NCBI GenBank assembly: GCA_040880285.1
Contig: JBBDIT010000055.1
Span: forward strand, 1-64,000
Direction of reading: 5' to 3'
Source of the DNA: JANQJA01 sp040880285
GTDB taxonomy: Bacteria; Pseudomonadota; Gammaproteobacteria; Pseudomonadales; Azotimanducaceae
Length of the DNA: 64,000 nt
Below are positions 6,994 to 15,258 of the stretch, piece after piece; position 1 is the first letter of the stretch; every line of letters begins with the position of its first letter. The notes below the pieces were generated by a model. That model saw only the letters and a list, made by a program, of their open reading frames with translations, was not told the origin of the DNA and did no database searches. Position numbers and translations under genes: made by a program.

Positions 6994-9816
6994 TTATTTT
7001 ACCACGGCGATCGGGTAGTCTTGGATTGTCTGCGGCTTGGTGGTTGTCGGTGTCTGGCGACCGCCCGTCAAAGCCTTGACGCGTTCGGCGACATAGAGTT
7101 CGAGCATGTTGATGGTGATGCGACCACCCCGGGCGAACTCATTGCTTGCTGAAAGGCCTTCTACCAACGCCTTGGTAAAGGCGCCGTTACCCCAGGCTTC
7201 ATCTTCCAGCGAGAACTGGCGACCCGTCGACGAGGTAAAGACAATGACGCCGCTTTCTGCCGCGGCCAGTTCGTTGACCACCTGGTTGATGTCGGCAACG
7301 CTGCGCCGTGTGCCCATGATGTTGCCGGAGTGGCAGGTATCCACAAAGGCAATGGCTTTGCCTGCAAGGTTGGCCAGGGTCTGTTTGATCTCGTAAAAAG
7401 GAATGCTGGTACGGCGCAGGCTGGAAAGGTCGGTGTCGCTGGGCAGGAACTTGAAGTCGCCATTGTCGTCGTTGACGCCGTGGCCGGCCAGGAACAACAT
7501 GGCAACGTCAACACTGGTGGTCTGTCTCTCCAGCCACTCCAGCCCGTCGAGCACTTCATCGCGACTGGCATTGGCCAGCGTCCTGACCTCCACATCGCGA
7601 TAGATGCCACCGGCCTGATTTTGCACGGCGCGACCAAAATCGATGGCATCCTTGGCGGCATAGTTAAGGTCAAGGGAATCGTCGGCGTAATCACTGACAC
7701 CGATGGCGAGGGCATAGAGTTTTGGCTTGATGACAAAGTCGTCTGCACTGCCACCCCACTTAAGGTTGACGTTGGCCGGTGCACTGCTGCCGAACCGATT
7801 ATCCGCAACCAGTGCGACCGCAACATTTTTTTTTGGCAGGGCCACTGTGATCTCGCCAGTGCCGGTAGGTGCAATGGCAATGCCTCGCTGGCGTTCTGCA
7901 GGACGACCATCGATTAGTACGCGCACATCTTTGACCGGTGCTGCATCGCTGCGGTTGTCGATGCGATAACGCAGTGTCACTGTGTCTGAATCAAACGTTG
8001 TGCCCGCAACCGGGTCGATGATTTCGATCACAGGCGGGAATCCGGTGTCCGCTGTATCCCCAACCTGATCACCACTGATCTCGGCAATGCGCAGGGCCTG
8101 GCTCTCACCACCGGCTGCGAGCACGTTCGAGACAATCTCGGGCCGGTAAAACTTTTTGCGAAGCAGATTGGCAGGGAAAAAATCGGGCTTTGCGGCGCGG
8201 CCATTGTTGAGATGCCACCCGATCAATCTGTCCGAACCCGGTGCGGCATCATAGTAGCCTGAGGGAGACCAGAGCACCCAGCCATGGCCCGCTCGTTGGG
8301 GAAACAGGGTGAGGGCGGGTTCCAGATTCCCGGCGTGAAACCAGCGCAGTGTCCCGTCGGCAACCGCGACGATGAGCCATTTGCCGTCACCAGAGAAAGT
8401 GATGTCGATTGGATCTAGACCTTGTTTGACTTTGGCGAGGAGCTTGCCGCCCTGGTCATACAGCTGCAGGTGAAAATTGGTCGCCACGGCAATGCGCTTT
8501 TGTTCCGGATGAAAAGCGTAGGCTTCCCATCCCTCATGGGTTTCGAACGCGGCTTTTCGGCCATTGATGGAGAGATTCTCCCTGCCATCAGTCGAAACGA
8601 TGTCCTGCGGAATGGTTTCTGCCTTCTGCAAATCAGCGGGCCTGCCTTCGGTCAGGGTGCGTTCGGTCACATCGAACGTGACTTTTTCTCCATCCCGCAT
8701 AAACCCGACACGAGTACCGTCGTGGCTGCTGACAAGGACCTCGAGCTGCTCCCCTGCCATGTCTGTGCTTGAGCGCTCCGTGCGCCACATCATCTGCCCG
8801 TTAGTCATGCGTGCTATGCGGCTGTCCATGCCTATCACCACATCGCCTGAAGACATCACCTGCAGTGGTCTCACGAAGCCATCCACATGCCAGTCGACGA
8901 AGTCTCCCTTCCCTCTCTTTGACCAGTTGCGGATAACGTAACCTGTCGTGTCAGCGACAGGTTTACCCGTGACAAACAATCTGCTGCCGTCTTCGCTCCA
9001 ACGCACAGGGCCGCCAATGTTGTCCCTGAGCCCTGCGGCGTCAGGCCGAAAGGCAACACTCAGGTCTTTGGCATTAAGGACGGTCACATCGGGACTAAGG
9101 TGAAAGCCAACGGCAATGAGGGAGCCATCGGGACTGAACCGGGTATCGAAGATGGCGTCAGGCGTCAACGTTACTTCCCGCAACAGTTTGAAATCTTGTG
9201 AATACAGCCGGACCTTGCCATCGGTGCTTCCCGTGACGAGACTGCCACCGGCGGCAAAGTCACAGGCGTAGGTTGGGGCATTGTATTGTTCGGTATGGAT
9301 CTCTTGATAATTGCGGTTGATGTCGTATACGCGCAGGCCCCTGACCCAACCCAGGGTGACACCGAGAAAACGCCCGTCCCAACTCATACAGCTACCCATA
9401 ACGGCGTCTTCGAGGCCGGTCACAGGAATCGTCAGTTCACCGGACTCAAGGTCAACGCGATAGAGCGACATGGACTTTTGCCAGTCGTAGCCGGTCCAGC
9501 CAGCGACCAGCGCGTGACGCCCACCCCGGAGCAGTGCGATCCTGTTGAGGATGCCATCAAGTGCGGTATTGATGGGGACTCGCAGGGTGCGCTGAAGCTC
9601 TCCTGTTGCCAGGTCCCAGACCTTGATGGTCTTGTCTCGCGACACGGACACGACCCGCCCGGAAGAGACATGAACTGCCAGGTCGGTAACGATGTTGTTA
9701 TGACCGGCCGTGTTGATACGCAGGATCGGCTCAGTCGGTGGTTCGGCGGCGAGAACTGAAACAGACAATGTCTGGATGAACAGACAAAGGGCGACCAAAA
9801 CTACCATTGAGTGCAT
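6994..9816 (-). CDS. WD40-repeat caspase-family protein (peptidase C14-like)
   Basis: This 940-residue protein starts with a signal peptide (about 1-23, ending VLAAE). A WD40-type beta-propeller follows (about 30-530, with blades such as VTDLAVHVSSGRVVSVSRDKTIKVWDL). Next come a beta-sandwich-like linker (about 590-690) and a C-terminal caspase domain from about 698 (KLYALAIGVSDYAD). The catalytic histidine is in LAGHGVND (about 775) and the cysteine in VDTCHSGN (about 827). Both are intact, so activity is likely. Bacterial orthocaspases cleave after basic residues in the cases studied. An exported propeller-caspase could act on or sense periplasmic proteins. The ATG three codons later is an alternative start. 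Confidence 0.88.
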   Translation of the reverse strand: MHSMVVLVALCLFIQTLSVSVLAAEPPTEPILRINTAGHNNIVTDLAVHVSSGRVVSVSRDKTIKVWDLATGELQRTLRVPINTALDGILNRIALLRGGRHALVAGWTGYDWQKSMSLYRVDLESGELTIPVTGLEDAVMGSCMSWDGRFLGVTLGWVRGLRVYDINRNYQEIHTEQYNAPTYACDFAAGGSLVTGSTDGKVRLYSQDFKLLREVTLTPDAIFDTRFSPDGSLIAVGFHLSPDVTVLNAKDLSVAFRPDAAGLRDNIGGPVRWSEDGSRLFVTGKPVADTTGYVIRNWSKRGKGDFVDWHVDGFVRPLQVMSSGDVVIGMDSRIARMTNGQMMWRTERSSTDMAGEQLEVLVSSHDGTRVGFMRDGEKVTFDVTERTLTEGRPADLQKAETIPQDIVSTDGRENLSINGRKAAFETHEGWEAYAFHPEQKRIAVATNFHLQLYDQGGKLLAKVKQGLDPIDITFSGDGKWLIVAVADGTLRWFHAGNLEPALTLFPQRAGHGWVLWSPSGYYDAAPGSDRLIGWHLNNGRAAKPDFFPANLLRKKFYRPEIVSNVLAAGGESQALRIAEISGDQVGDTADTGFPPVIEIIDPVAGTTFDSDTVTLRYRIDNRSDAAPVKDVRVLIDGRPAERQRGIAIAPTGTGEITVALPKKNVAVALVADNRFGSSAPANVNLKWGGSADDFVIKPKLYALAIGVSDYADDSLDLNYAAKDAIDFGRAVQNQAGGIYRDVEVRTLANASRDEVLDGLEWLERQTTSVDVAMLFLAGHGVNDDNGDFKFLPSDTDLSSLRRTSIPFYEIKQTLANLAGKAIAFVDTCHSGNIMGTRRSVADINQVVNELAAAESGVIVFTSSTGRQFSLEDEAWGNGAFTKALVEGLSASNEFARGGRITINMLELYVAERVKALTGGRQTPTTTKPQTIQDYPIAVVK

Positions 9817-9927
9817 TCGATGAAGGATTCCAGAGATTCAGGCCAGTATACGTGCGAATCCATGATGAGAGAATCCCTGGCCACAAGCTATAAGAGCCTG
9901 GACTTCGTCGTTCCCGTACCGCTGGTT

Positions 9928-10008
9928 TCAAATCAAGGGCAGCGTAATCGTGAAGGTAGTCCCCAGGCCTTCGGTTGAATCGAAAGTCAGTGAGCCGGGG
10001 GCGGCACC
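9928..10008 (-). pseudogene. C-terminal remnant of a sensor histidine kinase
   Basis: Immediately downstream of cyaY on the same strand, 26 codons plus a stop read GSLTFDSTEGLGTTFTITLP near their end. This is the usual last part of a HATPase_c domain (the second glycine box and final strand). There is no upstream kinase sequence, because cyaY occupies that space. The fragment is best explained as the 3' end of a lost kinase gene. Confidence 0.6.
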
Positions 10009-10322
10009 TACAGAATCGTCACTTCCCGCCCAAGTTGTTCGACGAACACCCGGTGCACGATTTGTTCCAGAGATTCCTTGGTTAGGCCACAGAACCAATG
10101 TTCGCCATCCTTGTGAAGGTGAAAGCCACCGGATTTAGCCGCGATCCAGATTTCGTGATTGGCTACCTGGCGACTGAAAATCGCTGCGCTGCCATTGGGG
10201 AAGGTCAGCGTGAGGACACCACCGCTGGAATCCACATCTACATCATCCTCCAGTTCATCAATGCCGAGTTCGATCTCATCGAAGATCCCATCGACTTCAT
10301 CGTGAAATTCACTGTCTTGCAA
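10008..10322 (-). CDS. cyaY: Iron donor protein CyaY (bacterial frataxin)
   Basis: The 104-residue protein has the frataxin fold signature. An acidic first helix (EFHDEVDGIFDEIELGIDELEDD) is the expected iron-binding face. The strands VLTLTFPNGSAAIFSRQ and HEIWIAAKSGGFHLHKDGEHWFC follow, then a final helix. It binds iron and modulates iron-sulfur cluster assembly with IscS. It is divergent from lptM-lysA, which is the usual gammaproteobacterial arrangement. Length matches the family (about 105). Confidence 0.95.
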   Translation of the reverse strand: MQDSEFHDEVDGIFDEIELGIDELEDDVDVDSSGGVLTLTFPNGSAAIFSRQVANHEIWIAAKSGGFHLHKDGEHWFCGLTKESLEQIVHRVFVEQLGREVTIL

Positions 10323-10416
10323 TGTCCCTACCTCTTCTCTGCCTGTCCCAAAGCCGTACCCTGTATCGGGTCAGGCTCTCGGTATATACTGTCGCGCCTT
10401 CCGGGAAGGATAGACC

Positions 10417-10638
10417 ATGTCACGCGTAATTGCCCTCTTATCCCTGCTGATCCTGCTCGCCGCCTGTGGCCAGAAGGGCGATCTCTATCGGCCAGCGCCC
10501 GCGGCGGATGAAGCGCCTGCGGCGGATGAAGCGCCTGCGGCGGATAGAAAGCCCGCGGCGAAAAGCGACGACGAGGATAACGAAAACACCGAACCATCTG
10601 CCAGTAATCGCACCGGCAATCAGCGCCCGCGGGTCTAA
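10417..10638 (+). CDS. lptM: LPS translocon maturation lipoprotein LptM (YifL-like)
   Basis: The 73-residue protein is a small lipoprotein. A signal peptide ends in the lipobox LLAAC (C17), followed by GQKGDLYRP, the hallmark of the LptM/YifL family. LptM assists maturation of the LptD/LptE outer-membrane translocon. The tail is low complexity and carries AADEAP units encoded by two perfect 18-base repeats at 10501-10536, so its length may vary between strains. It lies directly upstream of lysA, as in related genomes. Confidence 0.85.
   Translation: MSRVIALLSLLILLAACGQKGDLYRPAPAADEAPAADEAPAADRKPAAKSDDEDNENTEPSASNRTGNQRPRV
10501..10545 (+). repeat. 18-base tandem repeat inside lptM
   Basis: GCGGCGGATGAAGCGCCT occurs twice in tandem (10501-10518 and 10519-10536), with a half copy to 10545. 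Because 18 is a multiple of three, copy changes keep the frame and only alter the AADEAP spacer of the lipoprotein. Confidence 0.85.
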
Positions 10639-10643
10639 TCGCT

Positions 10644-11891
10644 ATGGAACCCATTCGTTACCAGGCGGGTGAACTGTATATGGAAGGGGTTCCGGTCAGC
10701 CGAATCGCCGAACAGTTCGGTACCCCCACCTACCTCTATTCGAGGCAAGCGATCGAGTCCGCCTATCATCGTTTTGCCAACGCCTTCAGCGGCCGACCGG
10801 CAATGGTGTGCTATGCGGTCAAAGCCAACAGTAACCTTGCGGTCCTGGACCTGCTCGCCCGTCTGGGCGCGGGTTTCGATATTGTCTCGGGTGGTGAACT
10901 CGAACGGGTACTGGCCGTGGGTGCGCCCGCTGCGCGCATCGTATTTTCCGGTGTTGGCAAGCAAACCCATGAGATTGCCCGTGCCCTTGAGGCCGGGATT
11001 GCCTGTTTTAACCTGGAATCCGCGTCGGAACTCGAGCACATCAATCGAATCGCCGGAGAATGCCAAAAAGTAGCACCCATTTCGATTCGGGTAAATCCGA
11101 ATGTGGATGCCCGTACGCATCCGTATATTTCTACCGGGCTCAAGGAAAACAAGTTCGGTGTACCCGTGACCGGGGCACGCGCGCTCTACCGTACGGCTGC
11201 TAAAATGGACCATGTTGAGGTAGCAGGCATTGATTGTCATATCGGCTCACAGATCACTAGCCTGGCCCCATTCCTGGATGCCATTGAGGCAATTTTGGAG
11301 CTGGTGGACGAACTGACCCGGGACGGCCACAACCTGCGCCACATTGACCTTGGCGGCGGTATCGGTGTGCGCTACCGGGACGAACCGCTAGTGGACATCA
11401 ACGAATACGCCGGGGCCGTAATCCAGGCCATGGGGCGGCGGCCACAAGAACTGTGGTTTGAGCCCGGCCGCTACATTGTCGCCAATGCCGGCCTGTTAGT
11501 CGCCCGGGTTATCACCATCAAAGACAATGAGGGCAAGCACTTTGCTGTCATTGACGCCGCTATGAACGACTTGATCAGGCCCGCACTCTATGGCGCGTGG
11601 CAAGACGTGACCCCGGTGGTGCAACGGGCGGGCGAATCCGTTGTCTATGATGTGGTGGGACCGGTCTGTGAGACCGGGGACTTCCTCGCAAAGTCTAGAC
11701 CTCTTTGCATTGCAGAGGATGACCTTGTCGCCATCCACGACGCCGGGGCCTATGGCTTTGTGATGAGCTCAAACTACAACAGCCGTGGCCGGGCGGCGGA
11801 AGTCATTGTCTCCGGAGATGAAATCCAGTGTGTGCGTGCGCGCGAGACCATTGAAGACCAGCTGCGACTTGAACAAAAATTCAAGCTTTGA
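10644..11891 (+). CDS. lysA: Diaminopimelate decarboxylase
   Basis: LysA converts meso-diaminopimelate to lysine, the last step of lysine synthesis. The 415-residue protein is a type III fold PLP enzyme. The PLP lysine is in CYAVKANSN (about residue 58), the phosphate-binding glycine segment is HIDLGGGIGVRY (about 235), and the C-terminal domain has EPGRYIVANAG and GPVCETGDF, where the cysteine reaches the partner active site. It follows lptM by five bases and precedes dapF. Confidence 0.96.
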   Translation: MEPIRYQAGELYMEGVPVSRIAEQFGTPTYLYSRQAIESAYHRFANAFSGRPAMVCYAVKANSNLAVLDLLARLGAGFDIVSGGELERVLAVGAPAARIVFSGVGKQTHEIARALEAGIACFNLESASELEHINRIAGECQKVAPISIRVNPNVDARTHPYISTGLKENKFGVPVTGARALYRTAAKMDHVEVAGIDCHIGSQITSLAPFLDAIEAILELVDELTRDGHNLRHIDLGGGIGVRYRDEPLVDINEYAGAVIQAMGRRPQELWFEPGRYIVANAGLLVARVITIKDNEGKHFAVIDAAMNDLIRPALYGAWQDVTPVVQRAGESVVYDVVGPVCETGDFLAKSRPLCIAEDDLVAIHDAGAYGFVMSSNYNSRGRAAEVIVSGDEIQCVRARETIEDQLRLEQKFKL

Positions 11892-11975
11892 CACCTGTTT
11901 CGCCGTTTTATGGTTGCATAAAACCGCTTCACAGGTAATCTAAACCCCAACTTCAACAATTGGCTATATACGGGA

Positions 11976-12824
11976 ATGTTACTGAGATTCACCAAGATGC
12001 ACGGTCTGGGCAATGACTTCGTGGTGCTGGATCTCATCTCCCAAAACCTGCGCCTCCGGCCAGAGCAGATTCAGGCTATTGCCGATCGACGTCTGGGCGT
12101 GGGATTCGACCAGCTCCTGATTGCTGAGCCGCCTGGCGACCCTGCGTACGATTTCAGGTATCGAATTTTCAACGCCGACGGCACCGAGGCTGAGCAGTGC
12201 GGCAATGGGGCCCGCTGCTTGCTGCGCTTTGTCCGGGACCGGGGACTTACGACCAAAACCGGGATTAGCCTTGAGACCAATAGCGGGCCGATCGAGTGTT
12301 GGCTGGAAAAGGACGGCAACATAACGGTGAACATGGGTACGCCAGTACTCCTGCCCGACAAAATTCCATTTATCTCCGATCGACCAGCAATCATCTATAC
12401 ATTAGCGGTGGAGGTGCCCTTGTGTGGCCTGAAAACCGAGGTCCGGCTTTCGGCGCTCAGCATGGGTAACCCGCATGCCGTGCTGACGGTGGATGACGTC
12501 GAGACGGCGCCAGTCAACCAGCTGGGACCGGCGCTCGAATCGCATCCGAGCTTTCCCAACCGGGTTAATGTGGGCTTTATGCAAATTGTTGATCGCGGCC
12601 ATATCAAACTCAGGGTCTATGAACGTGGCGTTGGCGAAACCCGGGCCTGTGGCACAGGTGCCGCGGCGGCGGTGGTTGCCGGTCGCCTGCAGGGTTTGTT
12701 GGATGAGCAGGTAGAAGTCAACTTGACTGGCGGTACACTGGTCACAAGCTGGGCAGGCGACAGTGCGCCGGTGATGATGACGGGACCGGCATGCCGGGTT
12801 TATGAAGGCAGGATGCAAATTTGA
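11976..12824 (+). CDS. dapF: Diaminopimelate epimerase
   Basis: DapF interconverts LL- and meso-diaminopimelate for lysine and peptidoglycan synthesis. The 282-residue protein opens with FTKMHGLGNDFVVLD. It has both catalytic cysteines, in EQCGNGARC (about residue 73) and in RACGTGAAA (about 223). It sits between lysA and the DUF484 gene in the standard gammaproteobacterial order. Length agrees with the family (about 275). Confidence 0.96.
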   Translation: MLLRFTKMHGLGNDFVVLDLISQNLRLRPEQIQAIADRRLGVGFDQLLIAEPPGDPAYDFRYRIFNADGTEAEQCGNGARCLLRFVRDRGLTTKTGISLETNSGPIECWLEKDGNITVNMGTPVLLPDKIPFISDRPAIIYTLAVEVPLCGLKTEVRLSALSMGNPHAVLTVDDVETAPVNQLGPALESHPSFPNRVNVGFMQIVDRGHIKLRVYERGVGETRACGTGAAAAVVAGRLQGLLDEQVEVNLTGGTLVTSWAGDSAPVMMTGPACRVYEGRMQI

Positions 12825-12849
12825 TGCGAATAGACGGGGCGCGCACCTG

Positions 12850-13605
12850 ATGACAACCAAAACCAACGTGAAGGCAAACGAGAAAGCGAGTGAAAAACCT
12901 GGCTCAAAAGCCCGGGAAAACCGGCTGGCGGAAGCCGATGTCGCCGCTTACCTTGATCAGCACCCGGATTTCTTCACTGACAGAGAAAATCTCCTGCTCA
13001 AAATGGAGCTTCCTACCGGGCGAGCAACCAACAACGGCGAGGCAGTCTCGCTGGTTGAACGCCAGGTCTCCCTGTTGCGGGAGCGATCACGGGACGCACG
13101 AAAAAATCTGGACGACTTTCTGCTCGCCGCCAAACACAATGACAATATATTTGGCAAATGCCAGAACCTGATATTGGCACTAATTGAGGCGAGAGATACT
13201 GACGATTTTTTTAAGGCGCTGGAAACCAGTTTCAAAAAGGACTTCAAAAGTGAGGCCTACAGCCTCATTATATTCAGCGAGTATGCACATCAGATCAACC
13301 ACTTTACCTCGAGCATCCCGGAAGCCAGTGCGCGCAAGTTTGTTGGCGGCCTGATGCGAAGTAAAGAACCTTACCTTGGCGTCCTGAGGCAGAAAGAGCA
13401 GGACTTTTTGTTTCGCCACTCCAGCGCCAACGTTAAATCTGCTGCTGTGCTGCCGGTCAGGAACAAAAACCAGCTCGCACTACTGGCAATTGGCAGCTCC
13501 GATCCGAACTATTTCAAGTCCGGCCTTGGCACTTTATTCATCGGTTTTATTGCCGATGTCATCGCACGGCTCTTGCCGCGCTTTGTCTACCTCAATCCAA
13601 AATAG
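12850..13605 (+). CDS. DUF484 family protein (YigA-like)
   Basis: The product has about 251 residues from the ATG at 12850. An upstream ATG at 12802 would add 16 residues and overlap dapF by 23 bases. DUF484 proteins are GAF-like. Here there is a lysine-rich N-terminus, then AYLDQHPDFFTDRENLLLKM (the conserved family start), a coiled segment around LVERQVSLLRERSRD, and a GAF-like C-terminal half ending IADVIARLLPRF. Function is unknown. The conserved place between dapF and xerC suggests a link to chromosome or cell-wall processes, but that is inference. Confidence 0.85.
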   Translation: MTTKTNVKANEKASEKPGSKARENRLAEADVAAYLDQHPDFFTDRENLLLKMELPTGRATNNGEAVSLVERQVSLLRERSRDARKNLDDFLLAAKHNDNIFGKCQNLILALIEARDTDDFFKALETSFKKDFKSEAYSLIIFSEYAHQINHFTSSIPEASARKFVGGLMRSKEPYLGVLRQKEQDFLFRHSSANVKSAAVLPVRNKNQLALLAIGSSDPNYFKSGLGTLFIGFIADVIARLLPRFVYLNPK

Positions 13606-13611
13606 ATCGCT

Positions 13612-14565
13612 ATGACTATTACAAATCCAGGAAAAGCTCGGCGTGAGCGAGAACTGGAGGCGTTCATATCTCACCTGACTCACGAAAGAAGACTGTCGCA
13701 AAATACGCTTTCCGGTTACGAACGGGATTTGCGTTTCCTTGCTGTGTTCTGCGACGAGACATCGATCCCGGACTGGCGCGCGCTTAAAGAACATCACGTT
13801 CGTACGTTTATCGGGAGTTGCCACCGCAAGGGTTTGTCCGGCAAGAGTCTGCAACGGCGGCTGTCCAGCATTCGAACCTTCTTCGATTACCTGGTGCGTG
13901 AGGGGCTTTCCAAAGGCAATCCGGCGGTGTCAATTTCGGCGCCAAGAACCGACCAGCGCTTACCACGCACGCTGGACCCGGACCAGGTCTCAAGGTTACT
14001 CGAGGTAAAGGGCACCGGCTGGCATACCAGACGTGACCGCGCTATTCTCGAGCTCTTTTATTCATCTGGCTTGCGCCTCTCTGAGCTCGTTGGGACAAAC
14101 GTCGACAGCATCGACTGGAGTGATAGCAGCATTCGCGTAATCGGCAAAGGTAATAAAGAACGTCTCCTGCCTGTCGGCGCGCTGGCCATCGATGCTCTCA
14201 AGATCTGGTGTGAAGTGCGTGAACAGCTCCCTAATGAAAAACAATACATTCGCGACAAGGATGCCTTGTTTTTGAGTGAACGCGGCCTGCGTATCAGCCA
14301 TCGCAACGTTCAGGCGAGGATCAATCACTGGACACGGAGCCAGAACATTCCCGGCAGGGTCCATCCGCATATGCTCAGGCACTCATTCGCGAGCCATATG
14401 CTGGAGTCCAGCGGTGACCTCCGCGCGGTACAGGAATTGTTGGGGCATGCTGACATTTCTACTACCCAGATTTACACCCACCTGGATTTCCAGCATCTCT
14501 CTGAGGTCTATGACAAGACACATCCGAGGGCCCATAAGACAGGTCGAGACGACAGCGACTCATGA
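13612..14565 (+). CDS. xerC: Tyrosine recombinase XerC
   Basis: XerC works with XerD at dif to resolve chromosome dimers. The 317-residue protein has the N-terminal SAM-like core-binding domain (about 15-105) and the catalytic domain. The catalytic residues are visible: R in SSGLRLSEL, K in GKGNKERLLP, H-x-x-R in HMLRHSFASH, H in LLGHADIST and the nucleophile Y in TQIYTHL. Context (dapF-DUF484-xerC-yigB) marks it as the housekeeping XerC and not a mobile-element integrase. Confidence 0.95.
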   Translation: MTITNPGKARRERELEAFISHLTHERRLSQNTLSGYERDLRFLAVFCDETSIPDWRALKEHHVRTFIGSCHRKGLSGKSLQRRLSSIRTFFDYLVREGLSKGNPAVSISAPRTDQRLPRTLDPDQVSRLLEVKGTGWHTRRDRAILELFYSSGLRLSELVGTNVDSIDWSDSSIRVIGKGNKERLLPVGALAIDALKIWCEVREQLPNEKQYIRDKDALFLSERGLRISHRNVQARINHWTRSQNIPGRVHPHMLRHSFASHMLESSGDLRAVQELLGHADISTTQIYTHLDFQHLSEVYDKTHPRAHKTGRDDSDS

Positions 14566-15257
14566 TCAAGGTGATTGCATTTGACCTGGACGACACTCTC
14601 TGGGAGGTCGCCCCGATTATTCATCGCGCCGAGGCGACGCTGGGTGCGTGGCTCGCTCAAGAGGTTCCGCAATTGGCTTACAACATCGAGACCATGCGGG
14701 CGCTCCGGCATGAAGTGCTGGCGCAGTCACCGTCGCTTGCAGGCAAGATCACTGAATTGCGGCGAAGGGTCATTGAAACTGCCATGATCCGAAGTGGCGT
14801 CTCCCCGGCAGAGGCGGACCAGCGTTCCCGGAACGCCATGGAGGTCTTCCTGGCAGCACGCAACCAGATTGAACTGTTTGACGGTGCGCTCGATGCAGTA
14901 TCGGCCCTGGCGGGTCAATTTATTCTTGGTGCGCTCACCAACGGCAATGCCGACATCGGGCGGCTTGGTCTTGGGCACCTGTTCAGCTTCGCATTTTGTG
15001 CCGAGGATGTCGGCGCCCCCAAGCCAGCGGACAACCTGTTTCGTGCTGCACTGGCCCATACCGGGGCTCAACCGCATGAAATGATCTATGTCGGAGACGA
15101 CCCGGCGCTGGATGTGGATCCTGCCAAGCGAACCGGCCTCAAAACCATCTGGGTGCGCCATTCCGGCAAACCACCGGGTGAAACCGAACCCGATGCGACC
15201 ATCCCCCATGTCAGGCATGTAGGCGCGGCAGTCGAGCAACTCCTGCAGCAAGACTGA
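14562..15257 (+). CDS. yigB: HAD-family hydrolase (YigB-like phosphatase)
   Basis: The 231-residue protein is a HAD-IA hydrolase. Motif I is FDLDDTLW (D8 nucleophile, D10 acid), motif II is GALTNGNAD (about 125), the lysine of motif III is in GAPKPA, and motif IV is VGDDPALDVDPA. In E. coli the gene after xerC is yigB, a flavin-pathway nucleotide phosphatase. The same position and length support orthology. It overlaps xerC by four bases (ATGA), which implies translational coupling. Confidence 0.85.
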   Translation: MIKVIAFDLDDTLWEVAPIIHRAEATLGAWLAQEVPQLAYNIETMRALRHEVLAQSPSLAGKITELRRRVIETAMIRSGVSPAEADQRSRNAMEVFLAARNQIELFDGALDAVSALAGQFILGALTNGNADIGRLGLGHLFSFAFCAEDVGAPKPADNLFRAALAHTGAQPHEMIYVGDDPALDVDPAKRTGLKTIWVRHSGKPPGETEPDATIPHVRHVGAAVEQLLQQD

Positions 15258-15258
15258 G

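Noticed and set aside
13612..14565. XerC as the integrase of a mobile element
   Set aside because: Its neighbours (dapF, DUF484, yigB) are the conserved chromosomal context of housekeeping xerC.
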